Below are positions 1 through 9,063 of a stretch of DNA of 52,428 bases, piece by piece. The stretch's first letter is position 1, and each line of letters begins with the position of its first letter. The stretch spans positions 93,669 to 146,096 of the forward strand of contig DFWZ01000032.1 in NCBI GenBank assembly GCA_002381565.1. The letters are read 5' to 3'. Position numbers and translations under genes: made by a program. The notes beneath the pieces were generated by a model. It saw only the letters and a program-made list of their open reading frames with translations. It was not told the origin of the DNA and made no database searches. The stretch comes from Gallionella sp. UBA4121. Its GTDB lineage: Bacteria > Pseudomonadota > Gammaproteobacteria > Burkholderiales > Gallionellaceae.

Positions 1-1022
1 GGACGCGGGCTATACAGATAACTGAAGCTGTTATCGAAACCCACTTCGTCGATCAGTTTGAGCGTCAGTTCAAAATCCTGCTCGGTCTCGCCGGGGAAGC
101 CGACGATAAAATCCGAAGTGATGCAGATATCGGGACGTGCGGCGCGCACCCGGCGAATGATGGACTTGTATTCCAGCACGGTATGACCGCGCTTCATCGC
201 CGCCAGAACACGATCAGAGCCTGCCTGCACCGGCAGATGCAAATGACTGACCAGCTTCGGGGTAGTTGCATACACATCGATCAGGCGTTGGCTCATGTCC
301 TTTGGGTGCGAAGTCGTGTAGCGGATGCGAGCGATATCCGGCAGAGCGGCAATGGCTTGCAGAAGATAGGCGAAATCCACCGTATCGTCACCCTCAGCAG
401 CGCCACAGTAGGCGTTCACGTTCTGACCGATCAGCGTCACTTCCTTCACACCCTGAGCTGCCAGCACCGCCACATCGTGCATCACATCGGCAAAGGGGCG
501 CGATACCTCTTCGCCGCGCGTATAGGGCACCACGCAAAATGTGCAGTATTTACTGCACCCTTCCATGATGGCGACGAAGGCGGAAGCTGACGTTGTCTGA
601 GGCGTTGGCAGATGATCGAATTTCTCGATTTCAGGAAAACTGATGTCTACCTGCGAGCGACCCGTATCACGACGCGCCTTGATCAGTTCAGGCAGACGGT
701 GCAGGGTCTGCGGGCCAAACACCACATCCACATAAGGCGCGCGCTTGATGATCACGTCGCCCTCCTGACTGGCGACACAGCCGCCCACCCCGATCAGCAG
801 GTCGGGATTGGCAGTTTTAAGCGTTCGCACGCGCCCCAGATCGGAAAACACCTTTTCTTCGGCCTTCTCGCGTATCGAACAGGTATTGAACAAAATGACA
901 TCAGCCTCTTCGATCTTGTCTGTCTGTACCATTCCGTCGCAGGCGCGCATCACATCCGCCATCTTTTCCGAGTCATACTCGTTCATCTGGCAGCCATAAG
1001 TCTTTATATAAAGTTTTTTCAT
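1..1022 (-). CDS. miaB: tRNA-2-methylthio-N6-dimethylallyladenosine synthase MiaB, partial
   Basis: Radical-SAM methylthiotransferase that adds the 2-methylthio group to i6A37 of tRNAs reading UNN codons. About 340 residues are visible; the C-terminal end, including the TRAM domain, lies beyond the left edge. The N-terminal UPF0004 domain starts MKKLYIKTYGCQMNEYDSEK, and the radical-SAM cluster motif CSKYCTFC binds the second Fe-S cluster. The ATG is followed directly by the classic KTYGCQMN motif, so the start is secure. It is transcribed leftward, away from the island. Confidence 0.97.
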   Translation of the reverse strand, partial: MKKLYIKTYGCQMNEYDSEKMADVMRACDGMVQTDKIEEADVILFNTCSIREKAEEKVFSDLGRVRTLKTANPDLLIGVGGCVASQEGDVIIKRAPYVDVVFGPQTLHRLPELIKARRDTGRSQVDISFPEIEKFDHLPTPQTTSASAFVAIMEGCSKYCTFCVVPYTRGEEVSRPFADVMHDVAVLAAQGVKEVTLIGQNVNAYCGAAEGDDTVDFAYLLQAIAALPDIARIRYTTSHPKDMSQRLIDVYATTPKLVSHLHLPVQAGSDRVLAAMKRGHTVLEYKSIIRRVRAARPDICITSDFIVGFPGETEQDFELTLKLIDEVGFDNSFSYLYSPR

Positions 1023-1115
1023 TGCGGCGCGATGATACCCTCAAAAAACATTCATTCAAATCGGATTCAGCCTATGCCTTGTGGGTGCTTAAATCCACAG
1101 GCATCGGCTGCAAAT

Positions 1116-1142
1116 AAAAAAACCAGCCTGGGCTGGTTTTTT
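1116..1142 (-). terminator. Bidirectional hairpin terminator, probably the original terminator of the tRNA-Met transcript
   Basis: An 8-bp GC-containing stem (AACCAGCC/GGCTGGTT) with a 2-nt loop is flanked by an A-run and a T-run, so it could work on both strands. It lies upstream of miaB. It therefore cannot terminate miaB, and nothing rightward enters it. It sits just downstream of the decayed tRNA 3' end at the left island boundary, as the tRNA's own terminator would have before integration. Confidence 0.75.
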
Positions 1143-1164
1143 GTGTGCATATCGCACTGTTATT

Positions 1165-1189
1165 TGGTGGGATAGGTGCAATTGAATCA
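1165..1189 (-). repeat. Left attachment-site remnant (decayed copy of tRNA-Met 3' end)
   Basis: The plus strand reads TGGTGGGATAGGTG followed by a TTGAA-containing stretch. Aligned to the tRNA 3' end at the right boundary, about 22 of 26 positions match with one single-base gap. Orientation and placement, next to a terminator and 60 bp outside the arm sites, fit the distal att site. Divergence suggests an old insertion or loss of selection on this copy. Confidence 0.65.
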
Positions 1190-1240
1190 TAGCTGTAACC
1201 CATTGCCATATAAAGATTTAACATTTACAGCTTTTTCTAT

Positions 1241-1261
1241 TTACCAACACTTTTACCAACA
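1241..1261 (+). promoter_or_regulatory. Left-end integrase arm-type sites (two TTACCAACA repeats)
   Basis: TTACCAACA occurs twice with start-to-start spacing of 12 bp. The same pair with the same spacing occurs at the right end of the island. Such repeats just inside both att sites are typical of arm-binding sites of tyrosine recombinases. Their function here is inferred. Confidence 0.6.
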
Positions 1262-1448
1262 TACATTTGCATCTTACCCCATTTCAGACACCATATACGC
1301 ATCCAACTCAGGGGTTTTTAAAATATGCATACATCAATTACTGAGTGTGTACTTGGATAATTATACAGCAACCGTCCATTCTACAGATTCAGTCGTAATA
1401 TTGTTGGCGGTTGAGTAAATCGGGTGCGATTCAAACTGATGTGGTCAT

Positions 1449-1925
1449 TCAAGCTGCTTTCCTGAGTTTATTCCAATAGTCGCCCCATTGCTGGTTTGCC
1501 CTATTCAGGCGCAAGGCCAGCATATGGTCAGCGTTGGCGGCACACTACCATGATCTTGGGAGTTTAAGTCGTCGTTGCACGATGTAGCGATGCGCACTTT
1601 CGATTTCTCCTGAGCCAATCGGCAATTCGTTAGCCAAAGCGCCTAGGTAGATTGCACGAAAGCGGACTGTCGTCAAGGGCAACAATGTGCCATTGCAGTC
1701 CATCGCGGCTGGAATTCGCTGCCCGAAACCTGCAGCTCGTGGAAAGTAACAAGGTGCCATCAGCAGATACCGAATTTTGAAGATCCAATCTAAGTATTTG
1801 TAAGCACTCATCATTAGTTCTGTATCCAACATTGTGTCAACATTGTCCTGCTCTGTGCTAATCTCACACCCTATGAAATCAACCAACGAATATTTTTGCA
1901 GTATTGTCACCACAAGGACAACCAT
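1449..1925 (-). pseudogene. Remnant of a transposase C-terminus
   Basis: The conceptual protein contains LPIGSGEIESAHRYIVQRRL, a C-terminal block common in ISKra4-like and related DDE transposases. The frame is then broken by a TAG (at 1545-1547) where a second tryptophan codon is expected. It continues in the same frame with NADHMLALRLNRANQQW and ends at a TGA. The N-terminal catalytic part is missing, and upstream residues look scrambled. Family assignment is tentative; being a dead insertion-sequence fragment is much firmer. It lies between the left island end and the defence operon. Confidence 0.6.
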
Positions 1926-2012
1926 TCAAGCGTGGATGCTGTCTTCATCTCTGATTATGGAGGTTCGGCAGCGGGGAAAGAAGTTGGCATTTAAGCTCTA
2001 CTGAAGTGAGCT

Positions 2013-4667
2013 ATGTTTATGTCAACCGCACCTTTGAACCATCTTCTAAAAATGGCCGTTGTAGCTGGTGTGGAAACGGCAGTCCGACTGCATATCCGTC
2101 GAGGTGATGATCTAGATGCACGCGACGGTGCTGGTTTGACCCCGCTAATGTTGGCAGCTAGTCGTAATAAAGCTAATGTCTGTCGTCTTTTGTTGGCAGC
2201 TGGAGTCAACCCTGATTTAGTGGACCCTTCCGGTCGCAATGCTCTTGCCATTGCCCATGCTGCCAGCGCTTCCGAAACCGTCGCCGTTATTATCGAAGAT
2301 GCCAGTACCAGAAAAGCTCCAGCACCGGATGAATCTATTGTCGAAAATTTCTCTGCTCAACCAAGCCGAGTAGACACGTTAGCGAAACCTAGCCCAATTA
2401 TTGACGCCAATGAAACAGAGGGTACCGCTTGGGAATCATCTACTGAAGAACCAGAAGCCTACCTGAGTGATAGACCGGAAAATCCTCCCTTTTTAAATAT
2501 CTCAACAGAGAACGATGGCGGTTTTCGGCAGAAAGTCGAGATATCCAGTCGAAACGCTATTACGTTGGATTATTCCGACGTGGAAGAAAGCTTCACTGAT
2601 CTTTCTGCATGGGAAGCAGAGGAGGATAAACCACCTCCGGCAGGAGACGAAACCTTGGCCGATGCGGCTACAACGCTTCAGCAGGCTATTGACATGCATA
2701 AGCCAGTAGATACGGCAGAGGATTGGGTGGATTTCGCTCTTTTCCTTCCCGAGTTTGCGGTTCCATTGCTTCAAGCCGACGATGAGGAAGGACGTATTGG
2801 CCTGCGTCATCTCTTTTTAAGGGCGCTGAGGGAAGGAAGCGTGCCTGAAATAACAGTTCAGGTTCTTTGTGATAGCTCGAATGGTTCGCCAAACGAGGCT
2901 GTGGAAGACCTGCTAAATCTGGTTCTTCACGATATGGGTGGTGAAATTGATGAGCGGTTGGAGATTGAGGCTCCCTACTTCTCCCAGAATGTCAGCGCCG
3001 AAGAAGAGGATAACCTATCCGATGCGCTCGCATTTCTGGACGATGTTTCGTCGGGAAGGAACGAGCCGCTCAGGTTCTACCAACACGACATCAGAAATGT
3101 AAAATTGTTGACGCGGGAAAGTGAGATAGTGATCGCCAAGCGCATCGAAGAGGGTCTCAATCACATGATTCAGGCCATGTCCGCTTGCCCGGTGCTCATT
3201 GCTGAAATACTTGCTCTGGCAGATAAAGTTGCCCGTGATGAGTTGAGCATAGATGAGGTGATCGACGGTTTTATCGATGTTGAATCCGATGGTGTGAAGC
3301 CTGCCATCGAGAATGTGGTGGCTGAAAATGATGAAGATGACGAGGATGGGGCAGCTCTTGCTGCGGCAGATCTGGCAAAGCTCCAAGTGGACGCACTGGA
3401 GCATTTTGCCGTCATATCCAGTCTTTTTAGCCAGATGGGCAATGCTTATGAAAATTTCGGCCACAAGAGCCAGCAATACATCACACTGCAAGAACAGATT
3501 TCCAACGAGTTGATTCTGTTTCGCTTCACCACCAAGCAAGTTCACACTCTGTGCGGTACTATTCGAAATCTGGCTGAAGAAGCTCGTGAATATGAGCGTG
3601 AGATGATGGAGTTATGCGTTACAAAAGCGAATATGCCCCAAACGGACTTCATCAAGGCGATCGCACAGAACGATGAAAACCCAAATTGGGTAACGCAGGA
3701 AATTTTAGCGGGCTATCACTATAGTGAGTCGTTGGCTTTTTTTCAGGATGCTATCCTCGAACGGCAGGGAAAAATGCTGGATCTGCAACGGCGCATCGGA
3801 ATACCCTTAAAAATCCTTGAAGAAATCGAAATGAAGCTGTCGGACGGCGAGGCCAAAGTTTTAAGGGCCAAACGTGACATGATCGAAGCCAACCTGCGCT
3901 TGGTTACTTCCATTGCCATGAAATACAATAACCGGGGCCTGCCGTTCCTCGATCTTATCCAAGATGGCAATATCGGACTGATGAAAGCAGTGGACAAGTT
4001 CGAGTATCGCCTTGGCTACAAATTCTCGACCTACGCCACTTGGTGGATACGTCAGGCTATTACCCGCTCCATAGCCGATCTGGCACGCACCATCCGCGTC
4101 CCCGTACATATGGTCGAAACCATCAACAAGTTGGAACGCATTTCGCGTCAGATAATGCAACGCACAGGTGCGGAGGCGGATGTTGCGGCACTTGCGGTTG
4201 AGATGGAAATGTCCGAGGAAAGGATCCTCAAGATATTGAATGTCGCCAAAGAGCAGATATCGCTGGAGGCACTGTTGGAGGATGGCGATGACCAATGTTT
4301 TAACGAGTTCTTCGAAGAAGATGAGCTGATGTCGCAGGTTGATGCTGTGTCGCAAACTCATCTGGCAAAAGTCGTGAAGGAAATTCTCAATTCGATAGGA
4401 CCGCGAGAAGCAGAAGTGTTGCGTATGCGTTTCGGCATCGATATGGACGATGATCACACGCTGGAGGAAGTGGGTCAGCAATACGACGTAACCCGCGAGC
4501 GCATCCGCCAGATCGAAGCCAAGGCGTTGCGAAAGTTGAAGCATCCTGCCCATTCGGAAAAGTTGGAAACCTTCCTGACGGAAAAAACTAGGGAAGCCAT
4601 ACGCTTGAAAAAGTTGAATAGTCTGTTGACGGCAGAAACGGGCGAATCGCTGGAATGCCCTCAATGA
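2013..4667 (+). CDS. Ankyrin-repeat-fused RpoD-like sigma-70 factor, first gene of defence operon
   Basis: This 884-aa protein has two or three ankyrin repeats at about residues 7-97 (for example GLTPLMLAASRNKANVCRLL). A long acidic linker follows to about 230, then an unrecognised helical segment to about 330. Next comes a complete sigma-70: region 1.2 (about 350-382), region 2 (about 622-690, with FSTYATWWIRQAITRSIADL), region 3, and region 4 (about 790-850, with VTRERIRQIEAKALRKLKHP). The helices that read -10 and -35 elements look nearly the same as in housekeeping RpoD, so ordinary promoters are the likely targets (inference). The ankyrin and acidic part replaces region 1.1. Its stop overlaps the GHKL ATPase start as ATGA, so the two are probably translationally coupled. 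A second ATG lies two codons downstream of the chosen start. Confidence 0.9.
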   Translation: MFMSTAPLNHLLKMAVVAGVETAVRLHIRRGDDLDARDGAGLTPLMLAASRNKANVCRLLLAAGVNPDLVDPSGRNALAIAHAASASETVAVIIEDASTRKAPAPDESIVENFSAQPSRVDTLAKPSPIIDANETEGTAWESSTEEPEAYLSDRPENPPFLNISTENDGGFRQKVEISSRNAITLDYSDVEESFTDLSAWEAEEDKPPPAGDETLADAATTLQQAIDMHKPVDTAEDWVDFALFLPEFAVPLLQADDEEGRIGLRHLFLRALREGSVPEITVQVLCDSSNGSPNEAVEDLLNLVLHDMGGEIDERLEIEAPYFSQNVSAEEEDNLSDALAFLDDVSSGRNEPLRFYQHDIRNVKLLTRESEIVIAKRIEEGLNHMIQAMSACPVLIAEILALADKVARDELSIDEVIDGFIDVESDGVKPAIENVVAENDEDDEDGAALAAADLAKLQVDALEHFAVISSLFSQMGNAYENFGHKSQQYITLQEQISNELILFRFTTKQVHTLCGTIRNLAEEAREYEREMMELCVTKANMPQTDFIKAIAQNDENPNWVTQEILAGYHYSESLAFFQDAILERQGKMLDLQRRIGIPLKILEEIEMKLSDGEAKVLRAKRDMIEANLRLVTSIAMKYNNRGLPFLDLIQDGNIGLMKAVDKFEYRLGYKFSTYATWWIRQAITRSIADLARTIRVPVHMVETINKLERISRQIMQRTGAEADVAALAVEMEMSEERILKILNVAKEQISLEALLEDGDDQCFNEFFEEDELMSQVDAVSQTHLAKVVKEILNSIGPREAEVLRMRFGIDMDDDHTLEEVGQQYDVTRERIRQIEAKALRKLKHPAHSEKLETFLTEKTREAIRLKKLNSLLTAETGESLECPQ

Positions 4668-6169
4668 ATCAAAATACGAATTTCAGAAACGCCCCTCCCC
4701 GCGCCGGAGCGATGCTGGAGGCATTGAGAGGACTCGGCTATACGACTGCCGCAGCTCTGGCCGATATTGTCGATAACAGTATATCGGCTGGAGCCACAGA
4801 GGTCAGGATAAACTTTAACTGGAATGGCACCTCAAGCTGGGTTGCAGTGATGGATGACGGTCGCGGCATGGATGACGCAACCTTGGAAAGTGCAATGAGG
4901 CTGGGGGACAGAAACCCTCTGGAAAAACGCGATTCGATGGATCTCGGACGCTTCGGTATGGGGCTGAAAACTGCTTCATTCTCGCAATGCAGAAGGCTTA
5001 CCGTGGCTTCCGTTAAAGACGGTGCAACTTCCTGCCTGCGTTGGGATCTGGATGCGCTTGCGAACCAGACGGGCGGTGATTGGCTGCTGTTCGAGGGGCC
5101 TGCTTCTGGCTCAGAAAAATTATTAGAGCCTGTAACTTGGGTGAGCTCTGGCACCCTGGTTCTCTGGGAGACGCTGGATCGCATCGTTACAAACGGCTTT
5201 GTTGCCGACGACTTCAACGACCTGATAGACCGTGTTGAATCGCATTTTGCCATGGTGTTCCACCGTCTCCTCGAAGGCCCACGCGAGAGACTGAAAATCC
5301 TTCTGAATGGTAAACGGGTGAAGCCTTGGGATCCTTTCATGTATGGACACGCCTCGAAAACGTGGGAATCACCCATCGAAAAGAAAAGGACTGATTCTGG
5401 CGTTATCAAGGTTGCATGCCATGTATTGCCCCATCGTGACAAGCTTTCCCCTTCCGAATTTGAGACTGGTGGTGGCCCCGAAGGGTGGACCGCTCAACAG
5501 GGATTTTACGTCTATCGCAATGAGCGTCTTCTGGTGGCGGGCGGTTGGCTCGGTCTGGGGCAGGGGCGTGCCTGGAATCGTGAAGAGGCCTATCGTCTGG
5601 CACGAATCCGTCTTGATATTCCGAACACTGCCGACGCCGAATGGAAGATAGATATCCGGAAATCTACTGCCAGACCTCCCGTATCACTTCGCCCTTGGTT
5701 GACACTGATGGCGGAGGATACCCGCGAACGTGCGAGGAGGGTTTTTGCCTACCGTGGTAGCCAGACACCAGGTATTGGTGGCGGCCCCGTCGAACAAGCT
5801 TGGCGTTTGGAACGTTCCAGAACCGGGGTGCGATACAGGATAGATGATAAACATCCCGTAATATCTTCCGTGCTCGATGCGGCGGGGCCGTTGCTTCCCA
5901 TGGTGAAGGCCATGTTGCGAGTGGTCGAGGAGACTGTTCCGGTTCAGAGAGTCTGGCTGGATACTGCCGAGAACAAGGAAACGCCGTTGACGGGATTTTC
6001 GGGGGAGGCCCCAGAGAAGGTGGTTTCGGTATTAAATACTATCTACGCGGATATGGTTGGCCGCAGAGGCATGTCATCCGCCAGCGCCAAGAAGATGCTC
6101 ACAGCTACAGAACCTTTCCAGAACTATCCAGGACTTGTGGCGGGATTACCCGACGAAGAACTGAGCTGA
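4664..6169 (+). CDS. MORC/MutL-like GHKL ATPase of predicted restriction system
   Basis: A histidine-kinase/MutL-type ATPase of about 501 aa. The Bergerat-fold motifs are clear: the N box ADIVDNS (Mg/ATP Asn) near residue 35, G1 DDGRGM near 67, and G2 GRFGMGLKTASF near 95. This is the bacterial HATPase_c_3 group related to eukaryotic MORC proteins. In restriction-like systems such proteins are thought to act as ATP-driven clamps or conformational switches on DNA. I chose the ATG that forms the ATGA overlap with the sigma gene; another ATG lies three codons upstream. The Z1 gene follows after 26 bp in the same operon. Confidence 0.9.
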   Translation: MNQNTNFRNAPPRAGAMLEALRGLGYTTAAALADIVDNSISAGATEVRINFNWNGTSSWVAVMDDGRGMDDATLESAMRLGDRNPLEKRDSMDLGRFGMGLKTASFSQCRRLTVASVKDGATSCLRWDLDALANQTGGDWLLFEGPASGSEKLLEPVTWVSSGTLVLWETLDRIVTNGFVADDFNDLIDRVESHFAMVFHRLLEGPRERLKILLNGKRVKPWDPFMYGHASKTWESPIEKKRTDSGVIKVACHVLPHRDKLSPSEFETGGGPEGWTAQQGFYVYRNERLLVAGGWLGLGQGRAWNREEAYRLARIRLDIPNTADAEWKIDIRKSTARPPVSLRPWLTLMAEDTRERARRVFAYRGSQTPGIGGGPVEQAWRLERSRTGVRYRIDDKHPVISSVLDAAGPLLPMVKAMLRVVEETVPVQRVWLDTAENKETPLTGFSGEAPEKVVSVLNTIYADMVGRRGMSSASAKKMLTATEPFQNYPGLVAGLPDEELS

Positions 6170-6195
6170 AGTGGGCGATAAAATAAGGAAAGCAG

Positions 6196-9063
6196 ATGTC
6201 AGATACCCAGAAAACTTTCACTAAAGTCGTCAGCATCGCCCAGACACTCCTTCACGGGGAGAAGGACAGCGCAGCCATCACGCCCACTCTCATTGCGGAA
6301 AAGGTCGAAGTGGCGCTGGGACTGATGCCAGCTTCCGAATCGGAAGGCTTCGATAAGCAGGCAGCCATAGGTGAGCTCATCCGCAGGTTTAGTCTCTGGA
6401 TAGGGCAGGACTCGACCCTGCACGATGAGGAAGGGCACGTTCATTGGCTTGTCTCAGCGAGAAAGAAGGACTGGCGCTACTGGCAGCGATATCAAGAATT
6501 CCTGGAAAGAAAGATGTCGGCACGGGCAGTAGATGCTCTGGATAAATCCACCGACAGGATATTGGCCCTGCTTGAAGACCCCAGCCGGGAAGGAGCATGG
6601 GACAGGCGTGGCCTAGTTGTAGGTCACGTACAGTCGGGCAAGACTGGCAACTACTCCGGGCTCGTATGTAAGGCAGCCGATGCGGGTTACAAAATCATTA
6701 TCGTGCTGGCGGGGCTTCATAACAACCTGCGTTCCCAGACACAGATACGGCTGGAGGAGAGCTTCCTCGGCTACGAGACTTCCTCGGTGGGTGAGTTTGG
6801 TATACCCGTCGGTGTGGGCGAGATAGACAGTGACTCGAAAATACAGCCCAACTGCGCAACGACTCGCGCCGATAAGGGAGACTTTACCACCAAGGTCGCA
6901 AAGCATCTGGCCATCTCGCCCGAGGAAAGGCCTTGGCTGTTCGTCGTGAAGAAGAACAAGACGGTCCTCGAACGGTTGCTAAAATGGATACGCAGTCACG
7001 TAGCAGATGCGACCGATACTAATACGGGGCGCAAGTTCGTATCGAATCTCCCGCTTCTCCTGATAGACGACGAAGCCGATCACGCGTCGGTCGACACGGG
7101 AGAACAGCTATTCAACCCCGACGGCACGCCCGACGATGAACATCAGCCGAAGGCCATAAACAGCCGCATCCGCAAGATTCTGCATTCATTTGCGAAATCG
7201 GCCTATGTCGGATATACGGCCACACCTTTCGCCAACATCTTCATCCACCGCCGTAACGAGACGACAGAAGAAGGGCCCGACCTCTTTCCGAAATCCTTCA
7301 TCATCAATCTCGCAGCGCCGTCGACCTACGTGGGACCGGCGCGCGTCTTTGGTCTTAACGCTCCGAACGGACGCACAGGGGGATTGCCCTTGGTGCGCGA
7401 TATATCCGACCACGTAAGCGGAGACGGTTCGGGAGGCTGGATGCCACCTAAACACAACAAGGAACACGTTCCCCTTTACGCGGGGTTGGACTCGGTGCCC
7501 CCATCGCTGATGGAAGCTATACAGGCGTTTGTTCTGGCCTGTGCAGCCCGCAACTGTCGTGGTCAGGGCTCGGAACATTCCTCGATGCTCATTCACGTAA
7601 CCCGCTTGAACTTGGTCCAGAATGAGGTCTATCGACAGGTTGGCGAGATCGTGAAACGTATGCGGCAACGGATAACTAGGAATGTCGACCACGAGGCTCT
7701 GCTCTATGACCTTCACGCCCTGTGGAAAAACGACTTCCTGCCGACCAGCGAGGAAATATTATCACTTCTTCCAGAGGAGGAGTGTCATACCGTAACACCT
7801 TCATGGGAGGCTATCTTAGCCGCTCTACCTGATGTGTTATCTGATATCGATGTCAGGATGATCAACGGCACAGCCAAGGATGCGCTCGACTACGCCGAAC
7901 ATCAGGGCAAGGGATTGAAACTCATCGCTATCGGTGGCGACAAACTTTCACGTGGACTCACCTTGGAAGGCTTGTGTGTAAGCTATTTTGTCAGGACATC
8001 CAAGATGTATGACACGCTGATGCAGATGGGGCGCTGGTTTGGATATCGTTCTGGCTACATTGACCTTTGCAGACTCTACACGACCGCAGAACTTGCCGAT
8101 TGGTTCGGCCACATTGCCGATGCGTCGGAGGAGTTGCGCGAGGAGTTTGATGCCATGGTCGAAAGCGGTGGAACCCCGAAAGATTACGGGCTCAAGGTCC
8201 AGTCTCATCCAATTCTGATGGTAACATCACCACTCAAGATGCGCACAGCGGAAACCCTGTGGCTCTCATATAGCGGAAGCCTCGTCCAGACAGTCGCCAT
8301 GTATTGCGAGCCGCCCGTTCTTCGCCGCAATCTGGATGCCACCAACCGGCTACTGAACGCTATGGGCGAACCAACGGAGCGCGGACCAATCAGGGAGCGC
8401 GACGAAAAACCCGATGAATGGAAGCGCTCATTTTTGTGGAACGGGATTGATGCGAACCTGATTATCGATTTCCTTTCATCGTATTCGACACATCCAAAGG
8501 CATCCAGGGCGAACAGCAACGTTCTCGTCGAGTTTGTGGGAAAAATGATCGCAGCTGGAGAGCTTACATCCTGGACCGTCGCCCTTCTGGGAGAGGGAAA
8601 GGCAACGACGCCATATGTTTTCGAAAACGGACTGGAAATCGTTGCAATGCCGTCGAGAAGCGACACCAAAGTGGAGGGCAGCTACTCGATCGGAGTATTG
8701 ACGGAGCCTGGCGACGAAGCCATCGACATGGATTATCCCGCTTGGAAAAAAGCGTTGGACTGGACGTTGTTGGAATGGAAGCAGGATCAAGCACGAAATA
8801 GGGTTACACCGCCATCGCGCCCGAGCGGGAAGAAAGTACGCGACGTGCGTGGTTTAGGTAGGGATGAAATCAAACCTACACCAGAGCGAGGGGTTCTGCT
8901 TCTCTACCCACTGAATCCAGAAGGTGCAGGCGGGGCAGTATCCGGCTCTTGGAGCGAGCCGATTATGGCCTTCGCCATCAGTTTTCCTTCAAGTAACTCG
9001 GATGTGAAGGCAGCATATAAAGTTGATCATCTAACATGGGAAGAATATGGCCCGGCCGACTGA
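6196..9063 (+). CDS. Z1-domain helicase-like ATPase
   Basis: This 955-aa superfamily-II-like ATPase has a Walker A GHVQSGKT (about residues 143-150) and a Walker B with DDEAD (about 291-295). The C-terminal Z1 signature is GGDKLSRGLTLEGL (near 580) followed by YDTLMQMGRWFGYR (near 605-618), which supplies arginine-finger-type residues. Z1 proteins pair with MORC-like ATPases and nucleases in predicted ATP-dependent restriction systems, probably translocating on or remodelling DNA. A purine-rich ribosome-binding site (AAGGAAAG) precedes the ATG. Its last 17 bp overlap the nuclease gene, indicating coupled expression. Confidence 0.92.
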   Translation: MSDTQKTFTKVVSIAQTLLHGEKDSAAITPTLIAEKVEVALGLMPASESEGFDKQAAIGELIRRFSLWIGQDSTLHDEEGHVHWLVSARKKDWRYWQRYQEFLERKMSARAVDALDKSTDRILALLEDPSREGAWDRRGLVVGHVQSGKTGNYSGLVCKAADAGYKIIIVLAGLHNNLRSQTQIRLEESFLGYETSSVGEFGIPVGVGEIDSDSKIQPNCATTRADKGDFTTKVAKHLAISPEERPWLFVVKKNKTVLERLLKWIRSHVADATDTNTGRKFVSNLPLLLIDDEADHASVDTGEQLFNPDGTPDDEHQPKAINSRIRKILHSFAKSAYVGYTATPFANIFIHRRNETTEEGPDLFPKSFIINLAAPSTYVGPARVFGLNAPNGRTGGLPLVRDISDHVSGDGSGGWMPPKHNKEHVPLYAGLDSVPPSLMEAIQAFVLACAARNCRGQGSEHSSMLIHVTRLNLVQNEVYRQVGEIVKRMRQRITRNVDHEALLYDLHALWKNDFLPTSEEILSLLPEEECHTVTPSWEAILAALPDVLSDIDVRMINGTAKDALDYAEHQGKGLKLIAIGGDKLSRGLTLEGLCVSYFVRTSKMYDTLMQMGRWFGYRSGYIDLCRLYTTAELADWFGHIADASEELREEFDAMVESGGTPKDYGLKVQSHPILMVTSPLKMRTAETLWLSYSGSLVQTVAMYCEPPVLRRNLDATNRLLNAMGEPTERGPIRERDEKPDEWKRSFLWNGIDANLIIDFLSSYSTHPKASRANSNVLVEFVGKMIAAGELTSWTVALLGEGKATTPYVFENGLEIVAMPSRSDTKVEGSYSIGVLTEPGDEAIDMDYPAWKKALDWTLLEWKQDQARNRVTPPSRPSGKKVRDVRGLGRDEIKPTPERGVLLLYPLNPEGAGGAVSGSWSEPIMAFAISFPSSNSDVKAAYKVDHLTWEEYGPAD

